Shown here: positions 24,332-32,752 of the stretch, piece after piece
How positions within the stretch are numbered: the stretch's first letter is position 1
How the letters are laid out: every line of letters begins with the position of its first letter
NCBI RefSeq assembly: GCF_021391535.1
Contig: NZ_CP090066.1
Location: forward strand, 3,237,501-3,301,500
Length of the DNA stretch: 64,000 nucleotides
From: Aurantimonas sp. HBX-1
GTDB lineage: Bacteria; Pseudomonadota; Alphaproteobacteria; Rhizobiales; Rhizobiaceae
Direction: 5' to 3'
Made by a program: the position numbers and the translations under genes
The notes under the pieces: model-generated
Database searches by the model: none
What the model saw: the letters and a program-made list of their open reading frames with translations, nothing else
What the model was told of the DNA's origin: nothing

Positions 24332-25560
24332 TGGAAAGGGCCGCTTTGTCATCCGGCATGGCAGAACGCCACGACACCCCGAGCCGCGAGCGAGCGGGTG
24401 CCGTGCCGACCCTGCTGTTGGCACTCGCATGCGCTATCATCGCTGCCAACATCTACTATCTGCAGCCCCTCGTGGCGGCTGTTGCCCAGTCTGTCGGGCT
24501 TCCCGACAGTGCCGCCGGACTGGTCGCCAGCATGACCCAGATCGGCTACGGTATCGGCCTCGTTCTGATCGTGCCCCTTGCAGACCTGGTGGAGAACCGG
24601 CGGCTCGTCGCAATGGTCCTCGGCCTGTCGGTCGTTGCTCTGGCTTCGGCTGCCTTAGCGCCTCAAGCATCCATTCTTCTGCCCGCCACTTTCGCCATCG
24701 GGCTCGGTTCTGTCGGGGTGCAGCTCGTCGTCGTCTACGCGGCCCATCTTGCATCCGAACTGGAACGGGGGCGGGTCATCGGAGCCGTGACCTCCGGATT
24801 GATGTTCGGCATCATGGTGTCGCGTCCCGTCGCGAGCGCGCTGGCGGAGCTCACCTCGTGGCGCGTCGTGCTGGGTGTCGGGGCCTTCCTGACCGCAGCC
24901 ATCGCGCTTGGTCTGCAACGGGCTCTCCCGAAGCGGCAACCACGCTCTTCCGAAACATATCGTGGCCTCCTGGCAAGTCTGCCCAAGCTCTATCGGGCAA
25001 GCCCGATCGTACAATGGCGGACCGTTATCCATTGCAACCTGTTCTTCGGATTCGGGCTATTCTGGACTGCCGTTCCTCTCGTCCTGCTGGACCGCTTCCA
25101 GTTCTCGCAGAGCGGCATTGCCGTGTACGCCCTGACCGGGATCGCCAGCGTGCTCGCCGCTCCGGTAGCCGGGCGTCTGGCCGACCGTGGCCATGCCTCG
25201 ATCGGTACCGCCGTCTCGATCGCGCTCGTCGGGACAGGATTTGCCGCGGCGATCCTGGGAATGCCCGAGCAAGGCGGCGTGTGGCTGCTTGCCGTCGCCT
25301 CCCTGCTCATCGGGGCGGGTGTTACCGCTCACGCAGTGTTCGGGCAGCGCGACGTGTTCAGCATGCCCGCATCGAACCGAGCCCGGCTCAATGGAGTGTT
25401 CATGGCAGCCTACTTCGCTGCAGGCGCCATCGGCTCGGCCATTGCCGGCTTGGCATATGCGAATTGGGGCTGGCGCATGACCTGCTTGCTCGGCGTGGTC
25501 ACGGCTGGCGTCGCGATGGTCCAGTTCATCAGTTCGGATCATGGCACGACCTATCAATGA
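24331..25560 (+). CDS. MFS transporter, probable exporter
   Basis: 409 residues with 12 hydrophobic segments, for instance LLALACAIIAANIYYLQPLV near residue 30, [20 protein letters not shown] (loop 2-3 motif) and the second-half pair VWLLAVASLLIGAGV and VFMAAYFAAGAIGSA. The sequence NIYYLQPL is typical of the arabinose-efflux/drug-exporter-like MFS branch. It starts at TGATG with the hydrolase stop (a GTG three bases earlier is possible), so both are coupled. The TetR-hydrolase-MFS order points to a toxic-compound response: one enzyme to inactivate, one pump to expel. Confidence 0.9.
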   Translation: MERAALSSGMAERHDTPSRERAGAVPTLLLALACAIIAANIYYLQPLVAAVAQSVGLPDSAAGLVASMTQIGYGIGLVLIVPLADLVENRRLVAMVLGLSVVALASAALAPQASILLPATFAIGLGSVGVQLVVVYAAHLASELERGRVIGAVTSGLMFGIMVSRPVASALAELTSWRVVLGVGAFLTAAIALGLQRALPKRQPRSSETYRGLLASLPKLYRASPIVQWRTVIHCNLFFGFGLFWTAVPLVLLDRFQFSQSGIAVYALTGIASVLAAPVAGRLADRGHASIGTAVSIALVGTGFAAAILGMPEQGGVWLLAVASLLIGAGVTAHAVFGQRDVFSMPASNRARLNGVFMAAYFAAGAIGSAIAGLAYANWGWRMTCLLGVVTAGVAMVQFISSDHGTTYQ

Positions 25561-25683
25561 CGTGCCGGATGCCCGCCCTTGATGCCGGAAGGCGGATCAG
25601 AAAGCTTCATAGCCTGGCTCAGGAATAGATTATTCGCCGCACGAGCCCGGGAAAAAGCGGCCGCTGGACTGTGGTTGAGCCAG

Positions 25684-26667
25684 TCATAGGGCGACGCGTT
25701 GGGTCAGCCGTTCCCAGTTTCCGCAAGCAAAAGCCGCTGTGCCTGCATCATTCAGCCCGCATTCCGCCAGAAACCGCCGCGCGTCGCGGCCGGGTCGGTA
25801 CTGGTAGGGGTAATCGGTGGAAAAGAGCAGGCGATCCGCTCCGACGATCGCGAGCGCACGCGCCAGATACTCGGCGCTGAACATACCGCTGGCAGTGACG
25901 TACAGATTGCGGCGCAGGTAGCTGTCGATAGGATGCTTCAGACCTGACACTCGATCCATGGCCGCCAGGCGCTCGGCATAGAACAGCACGACTTCGCCCC
26001 AGTGGCCGAGGATCACCTGCAGGCCAGGCAGGCGGTCGAAGATGCCGGCCAGCACAAGGCGGATGAACTGGATGCCTGCGTCGTAGTGCCAGCCAAGGCC
26101 GTACATCGCGAAGGCCGCATCCACCTCCGGCGTGAAGCCCGAGTAGTAGGCCGATCGTACCGCTGAAGCGGGCGTGCGGGGGTGTAGCAGGATCGGCACA
26201 CCGAGCCTCGCAGCGCTCTCGAAGATCGGCGAAAACTTCGGATGGTCGAGATTGCGGTCACCAATCCGCCCGCACAGCATCGTCCCCTGGAAACCCAACT
26301 GCAATACGCAGCGCTCCAGTTCCAGCACCGCGCTGTCTGGCGATCCAACCGGCAGCGTCGCCAGTGCCTGGAAGCGATCGGGATGCCGGGCGCAGGTTTC
26401 CGCCACGGCGTCATTGGCGCGGCGCGCCAGATCGACGCCCTGCGGCCCCAGGTCATGCAACGCGGGGGTGGTGAGCGAGAGAACCTGAACATCGAGGCCC
26501 GTCTCGTCCATCAATGTGAGCCGCTGGTCGGCGAGATCGAGCAGACGACGCTCGACCTCGCCTGAATGGATCGCGACGCTCGGGTCGATGGCGGCGAGCG
26601 ACGCGGCCGCCCAGGCAGCGCGCACATCCGCCGTCAGGTAATGCTCCTCGATGCCGATCAGCTTCAT
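25684..26667 (-). CDS. Amidohydrolase-superfamily decarboxylase-like protein
   Basis: 327 residues. TIM-barrel metal-dependent fold of the ACMSD/gamma-resorcylate decarboxylase type: MKLIGIEEHY at the start (Glu7, Glu8 and His9, where others have HxH or ExH), LLHPRTP and ILGHWGE with conserved histidines, and FSTDYPYQY with the metal aspartate near residue 289. Relatives non-oxidatively decarboxylate hydroxybenzoates or resorcylates. Which substrate applies is unknown. It shares its strand with the SDR gene upstream (gap 33 bases); the LysR gene beyond is divergent. An aromatic catabolic unit is a reasonable guess. Confidence 0.87.
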   Translation of the reverse strand: MKLIGIEEHYLTADVRAAWAAASLAAIDPSVAIHSGEVERRLLDLADQRLTLMDETGLDVQVLSLTTPALHDLGPQGVDLARRANDAVAETCARHPDRFQALATLPVGSPDSAVLELERCVLQLGFQGTMLCGRIGDRNLDHPKFSPIFESAARLGVPILLHPRTPASAVRSAYYSGFTPEVDAAFAMYGLGWHYDAGIQFIRLVLAGIFDRLPGLQVILGHWGEVVLFYAERLAAMDRVSGLKHPIDSYLRRNLYVTASGMFSAEYLARALAIVGADRLLFSTDYPYQYRPGRDARRFLAECGLNDAGTAAFACGNWERLTQRVAL

Positions 26668-26700
26668 GCGTGGACCTTTCTTGTCTCGCCGTCTCCGGCT

Positions 26701-27414
26701 TCACCAGGGTATGGATTTGCCGTGCCGGTCGATGAAGCGCAGGCCCCGCGTGCCCTGCTGCTTCACAAGTGTGTCTACCAGTTCCGGGATCGTTTCCTCG
26801 ATGCTGAAACGCGCTTCCGGACCGCCGAGCTCCGTACGGACCCAGCCCGGCGCCATCAGCACCAGCGCCCGCTCGTCGCCGACGTGGCGGGCGGCGTAGC
26901 TGCGCATATACTGGTTGAGAGCGGCCTTGCTGCCCCGGTAGACCTCGTGCCCGCCCTTCTCGTTGCCGGCGATGCTGCCCTGGCCCGATGACATGACGCC
27001 AATCAGACCGGCAGGGCGCACAAGGTCCTGCAAACCTTCCACCGTCCGCATCACGCCGAGCGCGTTGGTGACCATGACGCGCACGAACTCGTCGGTCGAG
27101 GTTTCCGCAATGGTCTCCGCCTGATCATGATTGGCGGTGCCGGCGTTCACGAACAATATGTCGAAGACACTGTCCGAAAGCCTGTCTCGCAGAGCGGCGA
27201 TCTGGTCAGGCTCGGTGATGTCGAGGCATTCGATCGTCACCTGATCAGGATGGGCGTAGGCGAGCTCGTTCAACTCGGTTCGGCCGTCCTCACGTACCGT
27301 GCCGACGACATGCCAGCCCTTCTTCGTGAATTCGACTGCCATTGCATGTCCCAACCCGCGGGAGGCGCCGATCAGCAGGATGGTCCGGGGTTGTTTATCC
27401 AGGGGTTCAGTCAT
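26701..27414 (-). CDS. SDR-family oxidoreductase
   Basis: 237 residues from ATG 27414, which has AAGGAAG seven bases upstream. LIGASRGLGHAMAVEF is the cofactor loop; FVNAGTANHD stands where NNAG is usual; MSSGQGSIAG has the catalytic serine; YRGSKAALNQY the YxxxK. The style resembles CsgA/carbonyl-reductase-like SDRs. The substrate is unknown. Likely co-transcribed with the amidohydrolase and controlled by the divergent LysR protein. Confidence 0.92.
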   Translation of the reverse strand: MTEPLDKQPRTILLIGASRGLGHAMAVEFTKKGWHVVGTVREDGRTELNELAYAHPDQVTIECLDITEPDQIAALRDRLSDSVFDILFVNAGTANHDQAETIAETSTDEFVRVMVTNALGVMRTVEGLQDLVRPAGLIGVMSSGQGSIAGNEKGGHEVYRGSKAALNQYMRSYAARHVGDERALVLMAPGWVRTELGGPEARFSIEETIPELVDTLVKQQGTRGLRFIDRHGKSIPW

Positions 27415-27544
27415 CTCAGTGCTTCCTTTCTCTTCGGTTGATCCGAAGATGGAGGTCGCTGCGACATGCACCAGACGCATCGGATGCAAAGCATGAGTGC
27501 GTCAAACGCTATGCATAGTGACGAAGCACGATTATGTTTGCGCT

Positions 27545-28459
27545 ATGAAAGCGATCGACCTGAACCTGCTTGTCGCGCTCGACGTGTTGCTGGAGGAGCG
27601 CAGCGTCACGGCGGCGGCCAAGCGCCTTGGCCTCAGCCCGTCGGCAACCAGTCGGACGCTGTCGCGGTTGCGTTCCGCGATCGGTGATCCGCTACTGGTA
27701 CAGGCGGGACGTTCGCTGGTGCCGACGCCCTATGCCGAGCAACTGGCCGGGCGGGTCCGAACACTGGCCCAAGACGCCAAAGCGGTGTTGATGCCCGCCC
27801 CCGGCGATGTGGAGCTGGATCGCCTGGAGAGGACGTTCACCATCCGCGCCAATGAAGGCTTCGTGGCCCTGTTTGCTCCGGCCATCATCGCCGCCGTCAC
27901 CGACGCAGCTCCGCGCGTTCGCCTGCACTTCGCACCCAAGCCCGACAAAGACGCGGCTCCGTTGCGCGCGGGGACAATCGATCTGGAAATCGGAACGGCG
28001 GGCGCGTCCGCGCCGGAAGTGCGCAGCCAACTCCTCTTCCGGGACCGGTTCGTTGGCGCAGTACGGTCGGAGCACCCTCTGCTGAAGGAACCGGTGACCC
28101 TGGAGCGCTACATCGCCTATGGACACGTCGTAACCTCGCGACGGGGTGCGTGGCGGGGCCCCGTGGACGACGCTCTGCTCGAACTCGGCCTACGGCGCGA
28201 GATCGTCGCGATTGTTCCGAGCTTTCCCGATGCGCTCAACGTTGCGCGTCATTCAGACCTTGTCGCGCTCGTGCCGCGCTCCTGTGTCGCCGATCGCGGT
28301 GCAATTGCCGGCACCGTTCACGGGTTCGACCTGCCGGTGCCCACGCCAGATCTGGCGATCAGTGCCATGTGGCACCCACGCTTCGATGCCGACGCGGCGC
28401 ACCGTTGGCTGAGACAGCAGGTCATGACAACCTGCCGAATTGAGCTTCAGCGTAGGTGA
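27545..28459 (+). CDS. LysR-family transcriptional regulator
   Basis: 304 residues from ATG 27545 (MKAIDLNLLVALDVLL); an upstream start at 27497 would add sixteen residues that do not look like LTTR sequence. HTH: ERSVTAAAKRLGLSPSATSR, LSRLRSAIGDPLLVQAG. Same LTTR group as the 21.5-kb regulator (DLNLLVALD start, LVPTPYA after the HTH). Divergent from the SDR-amidohydrolase pair, its likely target, with 130 bases between. Confidence 0.92.
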   Translation: MKAIDLNLLVALDVLLEERSVTAAAKRLGLSPSATSRTLSRLRSAIGDPLLVQAGRSLVPTPYAEQLAGRVRTLAQDAKAVLMPAPGDVELDRLERTFTIRANEGFVALFAPAIIAAVTDAAPRVRLHFAPKPDKDAAPLRAGTIDLEIGTAGASAPEVRSQLLFRDRFVGAVRSEHPLLKEPVTLERYIAYGHVVTSRRGAWRGPVDDALLELGLRREIVAIVPSFPDALNVARHSDLVALVPRSCVADRGAIAGTVHGFDLPVPTPDLAISAMWHPRFDADAAHRWLRQQVMTTCRIELQRR

Positions 28460-28596
28460 GACCGTTACACCTCGACGGTGCCTCATGTACATCACAGTAC
28501 GAGGACCACATTTCGGCTGTTACCATGCCCTGATTTCCGCCTCTTCTACTGATCCCCGATCCAGGCCGCACTTCGCGGCCCGCAGGAGAAAAGGAC

Positions 28597-28800
28597 GACC
28601 TGGCGGCCACACACCAGAATTTGGAGCCAATCCTTCGCGGCGCACGCATACTGCGCACGGCCCTCGGGCCGGCAATCGCCCAATTTCTGGAAGATCCCGC
28701 GCTCGTCGAGGTGATGCTCAACCCCGATGGGCGGCTCTGGATCGACCGACTTTCCGAGAGACTCACCGACACTCGTACGAGAACAATTTCTGTTTCTGGA
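28597..28800 (+). pseudogene. trbB: N-terminal fragment of TrbB (conjugative-transfer ATPase)
   Basis: The plus frame reads LAATHQNLEPILRGARILRT, then ALGPAIAQFLEDPALVEVML and NPDGRLWIDRLSERLTDT. This is the conserved N-terminus of the P-type conjugation ATPase TrbB, a VirB11-like hexameric ATPase. After about 65 residues the similarity stops and the frame turns into noise; the whole nucleotide-binding domain with its Walker A is missing. No other trb gene is next to it. It is a fossil of an integrative conjugative element or plasmid. Around it, 28460-28596 and 28801-28920, nothing else was recognised. Confidence 0.8.
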
Positions 28801-28920
28801 ACGGGCCAAAGCGGGCGGTTGGCTTCCGGGCGGCGCAGGCTGAAAGCTGTCCTTCGGCTTCCGACGCTTCTACGCTCCCCCAGCTACCATCTATCTCGCT
28901 TAGAAGCTGCCGTTCCCCGC

Positions 28921-29943
28921 TCACCAGTCGAGCCTGAACAAGCCTAGGCCGTCCACAACGAGTTCTCTGGTACGCTCAGTCGTAGCCCGGCTTTTCGTCG
29001 TTCCGGTGCGAAGGACGTCCATGACAAAGTCCGGATCGCGTGCGAGTTCAGCACGTCGCTCGCGGATTGGCCCAACGACCTCTCGTAGGATGGCCGCCAA
29101 GCGCCGCTTGAGCACCATGTCGCCGAGCCCGCCCGTCCGGTAGCGCGATTTCAAATCGGCTACTTCGTCCACTGCCGGATCGAAGGCGTCGAGGTAGGTA
29201 AAAACGACGTTTCCCTCCACCCGTCCCGGGTCGGAAGCGCGCAGATGGTTCGAGTCCGTATACATGCGCCGCACCGCCGCCTCGATATCGCTATCGCTCG
29301 CGGAAAGAGGGATGGCGTTGCCTTGCGACTTACTCATCTTGCTTTTGCCGTCGACGCCGGGAAGTCGCCCGGTTTTCGATACGAAGGCCTTCGCTTCCGG
29401 CAGCAACTCTCGTCCTGATTGACGGTTCAAGCGGCGCACTAGCTCGTTCGTCTGCTCGATGATCGGCACTTGATCCTCACCGACGGGAATGAGTGTCGCT
29501 CGGAACGCAGTGATGTCGGCCGCCTGTGCGGCGGGATAGCAAAGGAAGCCTGCCGGGATGTCGCGGCCGAAGCCGCGTATTTGAATCTCGTCCTTGATGG
29601 TCGGATTCCGTTCGAGGCGCGCGACTGAGACGAAGTTGAGGTAGAGGAGCGTCAATTCGGCCAGTGCCGGAAGAGCCGATTGGACGCAGATCGTCGTCAA
29701 CTCCGGATCGATCCCGACCGCCAGATAATCCAGGGCAACCTCGAGGACGTTGTGCCGAATTTTGGCGGGATCGTCCGCGTTGTCCGTGAGAGCTTGAGCG
29801 TCGGCAAGCAGAACGTACTGCTCATGTATCGTCTGCAAGGCGACACGGTTGCGCAAGGAGCCGACGTAGTGGCCGAGATGAAGAGGTCCGGTGGTCCGGT
29901 CCCCGGTCAAGATGATCGTTCGCGTATCGGTTGTCGAAAGCAT
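28921..29943 (-). CDS. trpS: Tryptophanyl-tRNA synthetase, auxiliary/Firmicutes-like type
   Basis: 340 residues from ATG 29943 (MLSTTDTRTIILTGDRTTGP). Class I synthetase marks: HLGH (residues 22-25) as the HIGH box and KMSKS at 202-206. It charges tRNA-Trp. The opening ILTGDRTTGPLHLGHYVGSL and the ADAQALTDNADDP stretch follow the TrpRS type seen in Firmicutes, not the SGxQPTGxxHLGNYLGA type usual in alphaproteobacteria. This may therefore be a second copy gained by transfer; such auxiliary enzymes can give resistance to TrpRS inhibitors such as indolmycin. It lies beside a TrbB fossil. GGAG five bases before the ATG is inside a leader hairpin. Whether another trpS exists cannot be seen here. 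Confidence 0.93.
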   Translation of the reverse strand: MLSTTDTRTIILTGDRTTGPLHLGHYVGSLRNRVALQTIHEQYVLLADAQALTDNADDPAKIRHNVLEVALDYLAVGIDPELTTICVQSALPALAELTLLYLNFVSVARLERNPTIKDEIQIRGFGRDIPAGFLCYPAAQAADITAFRATLIPVGEDQVPIIEQTNELVRRLNRQSGRELLPEAKAFVSKTGRLPGVDGKSKMSKSQGNAIPLSASDSDIEAAVRRMYTDSNHLRASDPGRVEGNVVFTYLDAFDPAVDEVADLKSRYRTGGLGDMVLKRRLAAILREVVGPIRERRAELARDPDFVMDVLRTGTTKSRATTERTRELVVDGLGLFRLDW

Positions 29944-29945
29944 GT

Positions 29946-30018
29946 TGGCTCCACGAGATGGAGCCGCTGCTTCGGGGGTAGATCGGGAACATGACCATGC
30001 CGCCAGAAGCAGCGGCTG
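29946..30018 (-). promoter_or_regulatory. trpS leader with two mutually exclusive hairpins
   Basis: Hairpin A: arms GGCTCCA and TGGAGCC (29947-29965, 5-base loop), whose 3' arm holds the GGAG ribosome site of trpS. Hairpin B: perfect 12-bp arms AGCCGCTGCTTC and its complement (29962-29973 with 30006-30017, 32-base loop). The two share four bases (GGCT), so forming B would open A and free the ribosome site. Nothing here shows which signal would switch them. A further GC-rich hairpin lies just upstream (about 30038-30058). Confidence 0.55.
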
Positions 30019-30060
30019 GGTCAAAGGAAAATGACGGGCCGCGCTTAAGAAGCGCGCCAC

Positions 30061-30418
30061 CAGCGTCGGACAGCGATCACAGGTCGGTTCGTCATACCCA
30101 CGCTATAGCAGGCCTCTCTGACATTCCAAGTTCGATCGTCTGCATTTCGTGGTCTTTTGCCGGAAGCGGACCGTCCGGAAACCACCCAACCCAGTCGCGC
30201 GCACCGAGAGGATGCGGACGTTCAGAAGCAGGCGAACAGAAAGGAATGTCGGCTTTCTGCACTGTTCGTCGGAGAGCCGACCGGCCGCTTTCCGTCAGAA
30301 GGCGGACCTGCGTGCCAAACCTCGGTTCAGAGACTGCGCGCCGTGGCAGGATCGGTCCTGCCTGTAACTTCCCTCCCGAAGGAGACGAACCGCACGAGTC
30401 TTGGTATGCCTCGTGGCC
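30061..30418. other. Intergenic stretch between trpS and the AraC-type regulator
   Basis: Divergent promoters for trpS and the regulator should lie here. One imperfect hairpin (30248-30257 with 30272-30281) and a GAAGGAG at about 30379 were seen. No recognisable gene; the open frames are antisense or patchy. Confidence 0.45.
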
Positions 30419-31516
30419 ATGCCGTCGATCCCGTTGCCGTTCGTCATTTCCCTGGTCCTGTGCCTTCTCCTCGTCCGCATGGGCCGGCAGAATGACGGGA
30501 GGCTCGGCCTGTTCCCGCTGCTCGTCGGCGCCTTCGCCGTTCAGGCGGCTCTGTCCGGACTGAACTGGAGCCTCGGCTGGCATCCGGTTCGCCTCGTGCA
30601 GCCGATCCTCGCGGCCGTTCTGCCCGCTCTCGCCTTCGTCGCGTTCGACCATCTGCGCCGGAGCGGCAAGCCCGAGCCGGCCCGGCTCTGGCCGCATCTC
30701 GCACCTGCCCTTCTTGTTTCGGTCCTCGTCGCCCTCCGGCGCGAGCCGATCGACCTCGTCCTCTTCGCCGTCTATCTCGGCTACGGCATCGCGCTCCTGC
30801 GGATGAGCCGAGCCGGGCCGGCCGCGCTGGTCGCGGCGCGTATCGGCGACGAAAATGTCGCCCATCGAGCGCTCGTCGCGCTCGGCTCGCTTCTCATCGC
30901 CACCGCCTTCATCGATGCCGCCGTCTCCCTCGACCTCGCCTTCGGTGGCGGGCGGCTCGCCGGCACGATCCTGACAGTTTCCGGCGTCCTGTGGCTCGCC
31001 GCCGCCGGCTATGCCGCGACCGCCGCCGAGGGCAGTCGCCCCGCATCCGAACCGGACGGCATACAGGACGTGCCGGCATCGCCTGCGGCAACGATCGACG
31101 GGGGGATCGATTCCGGACCACCGCCGGAGGATGCCGCCATCGTCGCGCGGATCGATCGCCTGATGCGCGAGCACCATCTCTATCGCGACCCGGACCTGAC
31201 GCTCGAACGCCTCGCCCGCCGCGCCGGCACCCCGGCCCGCCAGATATCGGCGGCGTTGAATCGCATCCATGGCCGCAACGTCTCGCAAATCGTCAACGAG
31301 TACCGTGTGGCGGAGGCGCGCAAGCGCCTCGTCGAGACGCGCGAACCGGTGACGACCGTGATGCTGGAATCAGGCTTCGGCACGAAGTCGAACTTCAATC
31401 GCGAGTTCCTGCGCGTCACGGGCATGAGCCCGAGCGCCTACCGGCAGTCCAACGGCAGCATCCCCGGCGAAGCGACCTCCGCGCCGGGGAGGGGATCGTC
31501 CGCAGCCGCGTCCTGA
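30419..31516 (+). CDS. Membrane-bound AraC-family regulator
   Basis: 365 residues. Roughly residues 4-205 hold six to seven hydrophobic segments (e.g. PLPFVISLVLCLLL, LVQPILAAVLPALAFVAF, LLIATAFIDAAVSLDLAF). A Pro/Ala linker follows, and the last about 100 residues are a C-terminal AraC HTH domain: LTLERLARRAGTPARQISAA, VNEYRVAEARKRLVE, MLESGFGTKSNFNREFLRVT, GMSPSAYRQ. A membrane sensor fused to an AraC output is unusual but known. ATG 30419 is chosen; a TTG at 30401 in frame is also possible. It precedes an exporter operon on the same strand and is likely its activator. Confidence 0.88.
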   Translation: MPSIPLPFVISLVLCLLLVRMGRQNDGRLGLFPLLVGAFAVQAALSGLNWSLGWHPVRLVQPILAAVLPALAFVAFDHLRRSGKPEPARLWPHLAPALLVSVLVALRREPIDLVLFAVYLGYGIALLRMSRAGPAALVAARIGDENVAHRALVALGSLLIATAFIDAAVSLDLAFGGGRLAGTILTVSGVLWLAAAGYAATAAEGSRPASEPDGIQDVPASPAATIDGGIDSGPPPEDAAIVARIDRLMREHHLYRDPDLTLERLARRAGTPARQISAALNRIHGRNVSQIVNEYRVAEARKRLVETREPVTTVMLESGFGTKSNFNREFLRVTGMSPSAYRQSNGSIPGEATSAPGRGSSAAAS

Positions 31517-31592
31517 GCTTTCGCGCGCGAGCGGGGGCGCCGAGGGCCGCTCGACCCTGATCGCGATCTCGGACGTCCTCGATCCTGTTCTA

Positions 31593-31611
31593 GGTCGTAC
31601 AGGGGACGACC
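31593..31611. promoter_or_regulatory. Candidate regulator site upstream of the exporter operon
   Basis: GGTCGT (31593-31598) and ACGACC (31606-31611) form a perfect 6-bp dyad with a 7-base centre, 18 bp before the HlyD start. It may be the AraC-type activator's or another regulator's site. Confidence 0.4.
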
Positions 31612-31629
31612 GCCGGCCATCGTCGGGGC

Positions 31630-32748
31630 ATGAACGCTCACGCCCATCCCGACCCCCGCCTGTTCGAGAAGCTGAACGCTCTCTCCCTGACCCCGGCCCC
31701 GTCCGGCTCCCGTCCGCGGGTACGTCGCGGCGGGTGGTCCCTTCGCGTGCTCGGCATTCTCGCGCTCGTCGCGTTGGGCGTCGCGGCCGTGCCGATCCTG
31801 CCCGGAGTCTGGCTCGATATGGTCCTCGGCACATCCGACGGGAGTGCCATCGGTGCCTCGCCGCCGGATGCATCGGGCTCCTCTCGGGCGACGAGGACGG
31901 CGCTGACGGATCAAGCGGCAACTGGAACTCCCGTTCCTCCGCCGCCTCCCGCCGCGTCCGTCGTCACCGGATCCGGCCATGTCGTCGCGCTTGCGGAGGC
32001 CAGGGTCCATCCCCGGCGCGGCGGCACGATCGCCTGGCTTGGCGCAGATGTCGGCACTGTCGTGACGGCGGGTCAGGTCCTCCTGCGGCTCGACGATCCC
32101 GAAACGAGCTTCGCGCAGCGGGCGGCTGAACTCGCACGGGACCGCGCGCGGCTCGTCCTCGCCGCCCGCCGCCTCGATCAGGTCGAGGCGGAAGCCGCCG
32201 CCCGGCGCATGGCGGGGCTCGCGAGGAGCGGCGCCGTCAACGCGCAGATGGCGATCGATGCCGACAGCGCGGCCAGCCGGGCCGCCAACCTCGTCGACCA
32301 AGCAGCGCAGGATGTGGCCGAGGCCGACCTTGCTCTCGACCGGGCGCGACAGGCCGTCTCCGAACTCACCATCACCGCGCCCATCGCAGGCATCGTGACG
32401 GCCCGGAGCGCGCGGCTCGGCGAGACCGTCCTCGCCCAGGTCGACGCACGCGGCGACGCGCCGCTCTTCACGATCACCGACCCGGACCGTCTCGGCATCG
32501 ACGTCGACATCGCCGAGACCGCCATCGCCGCCATGCGGCCGGCCCTTCGCGGCGAGGCGGTGCTCGACGGCTATCCCGACCATCCCTTCGCCGTCGAGGT
32601 CGTCCGGATCGCGCCCGCCGCCTCGGCCGAGCGGGGGACCGTCGCGCTGCGCCTGTCACCTCTCGCGCCGCCTCCCGGCATCCGCCCTGCCATGGCCGTG
32701 CGGGTCCGCATCGAGGCGGAAGCCGCTGTCACCAGCCAAGGACACTAA
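31630..32748 (+). CDS. HlyD-type membrane fusion (periplasmic adaptor) protein
   Basis: 372 residues. A single N-terminal membrane anchor (LRVLGILALVALGVAAVPIL, about residues 38-57), a Pro/Ser-rich linker, then a barrel-sandwich/lipoyl half (VTGSGHVVALAEARVHPRRG, then GADVGTVVTAGQVLLRLDD), a coiled-coil hairpin rich in Ala and Arg (about 160-235) and the second half ITAPIAGIVTARSARLGETV. It would link the inner-membrane ABC exporter to an outer-membrane channel, as MacA does. The next gene, an ABC ATPase, starts four bases after the stop. No outer-membrane TolC-like gene is in the window. Confidence 0.9.
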   Translation: MNAHAHPDPRLFEKLNALSLTPAPSGSRPRVRRGGWSLRVLGILALVALGVAAVPILPGVWLDMVLGTSDGSAIGASPPDASGSSRATRTALTDQAATGTPVPPPPPAASVVTGSGHVVALAEARVHPRRGGTIAWLGADVGTVVTAGQVLLRLDDPETSFAQRAAELARDRARLVLAARRLDQVEAEAAARRMAGLARSGAVNAQMAIDADSAASRAANLVDQAAQDVAEADLALDRARQAVSELTITAPIAGIVTARSARLGETVLAQVDARGDAPLFTITDPDRLGIDVDIAETAIAAMRPALRGEAVLDGYPDHPFAVEVVRIAPAASAERGTVALRLSPLAPPPGIRPAMAVRVRIEAEAAVTSQGH

Positions 32749-32752
32749 CAAG

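Noticed and set aside
29833..30060. Short uORF with a Trp codon as a classical trp-type leader peptide
   Set aside because: Only a single Trp codon is present and the frame overlaps trpS far downstream; no tandem Trp codons, so not called as a leader peptide.
30092..31288. Minus-strand frame of 398 codons
   Set aside because: Antisense of the membrane AraC gene; very rich in Arg, Gly and Asp with no structure.
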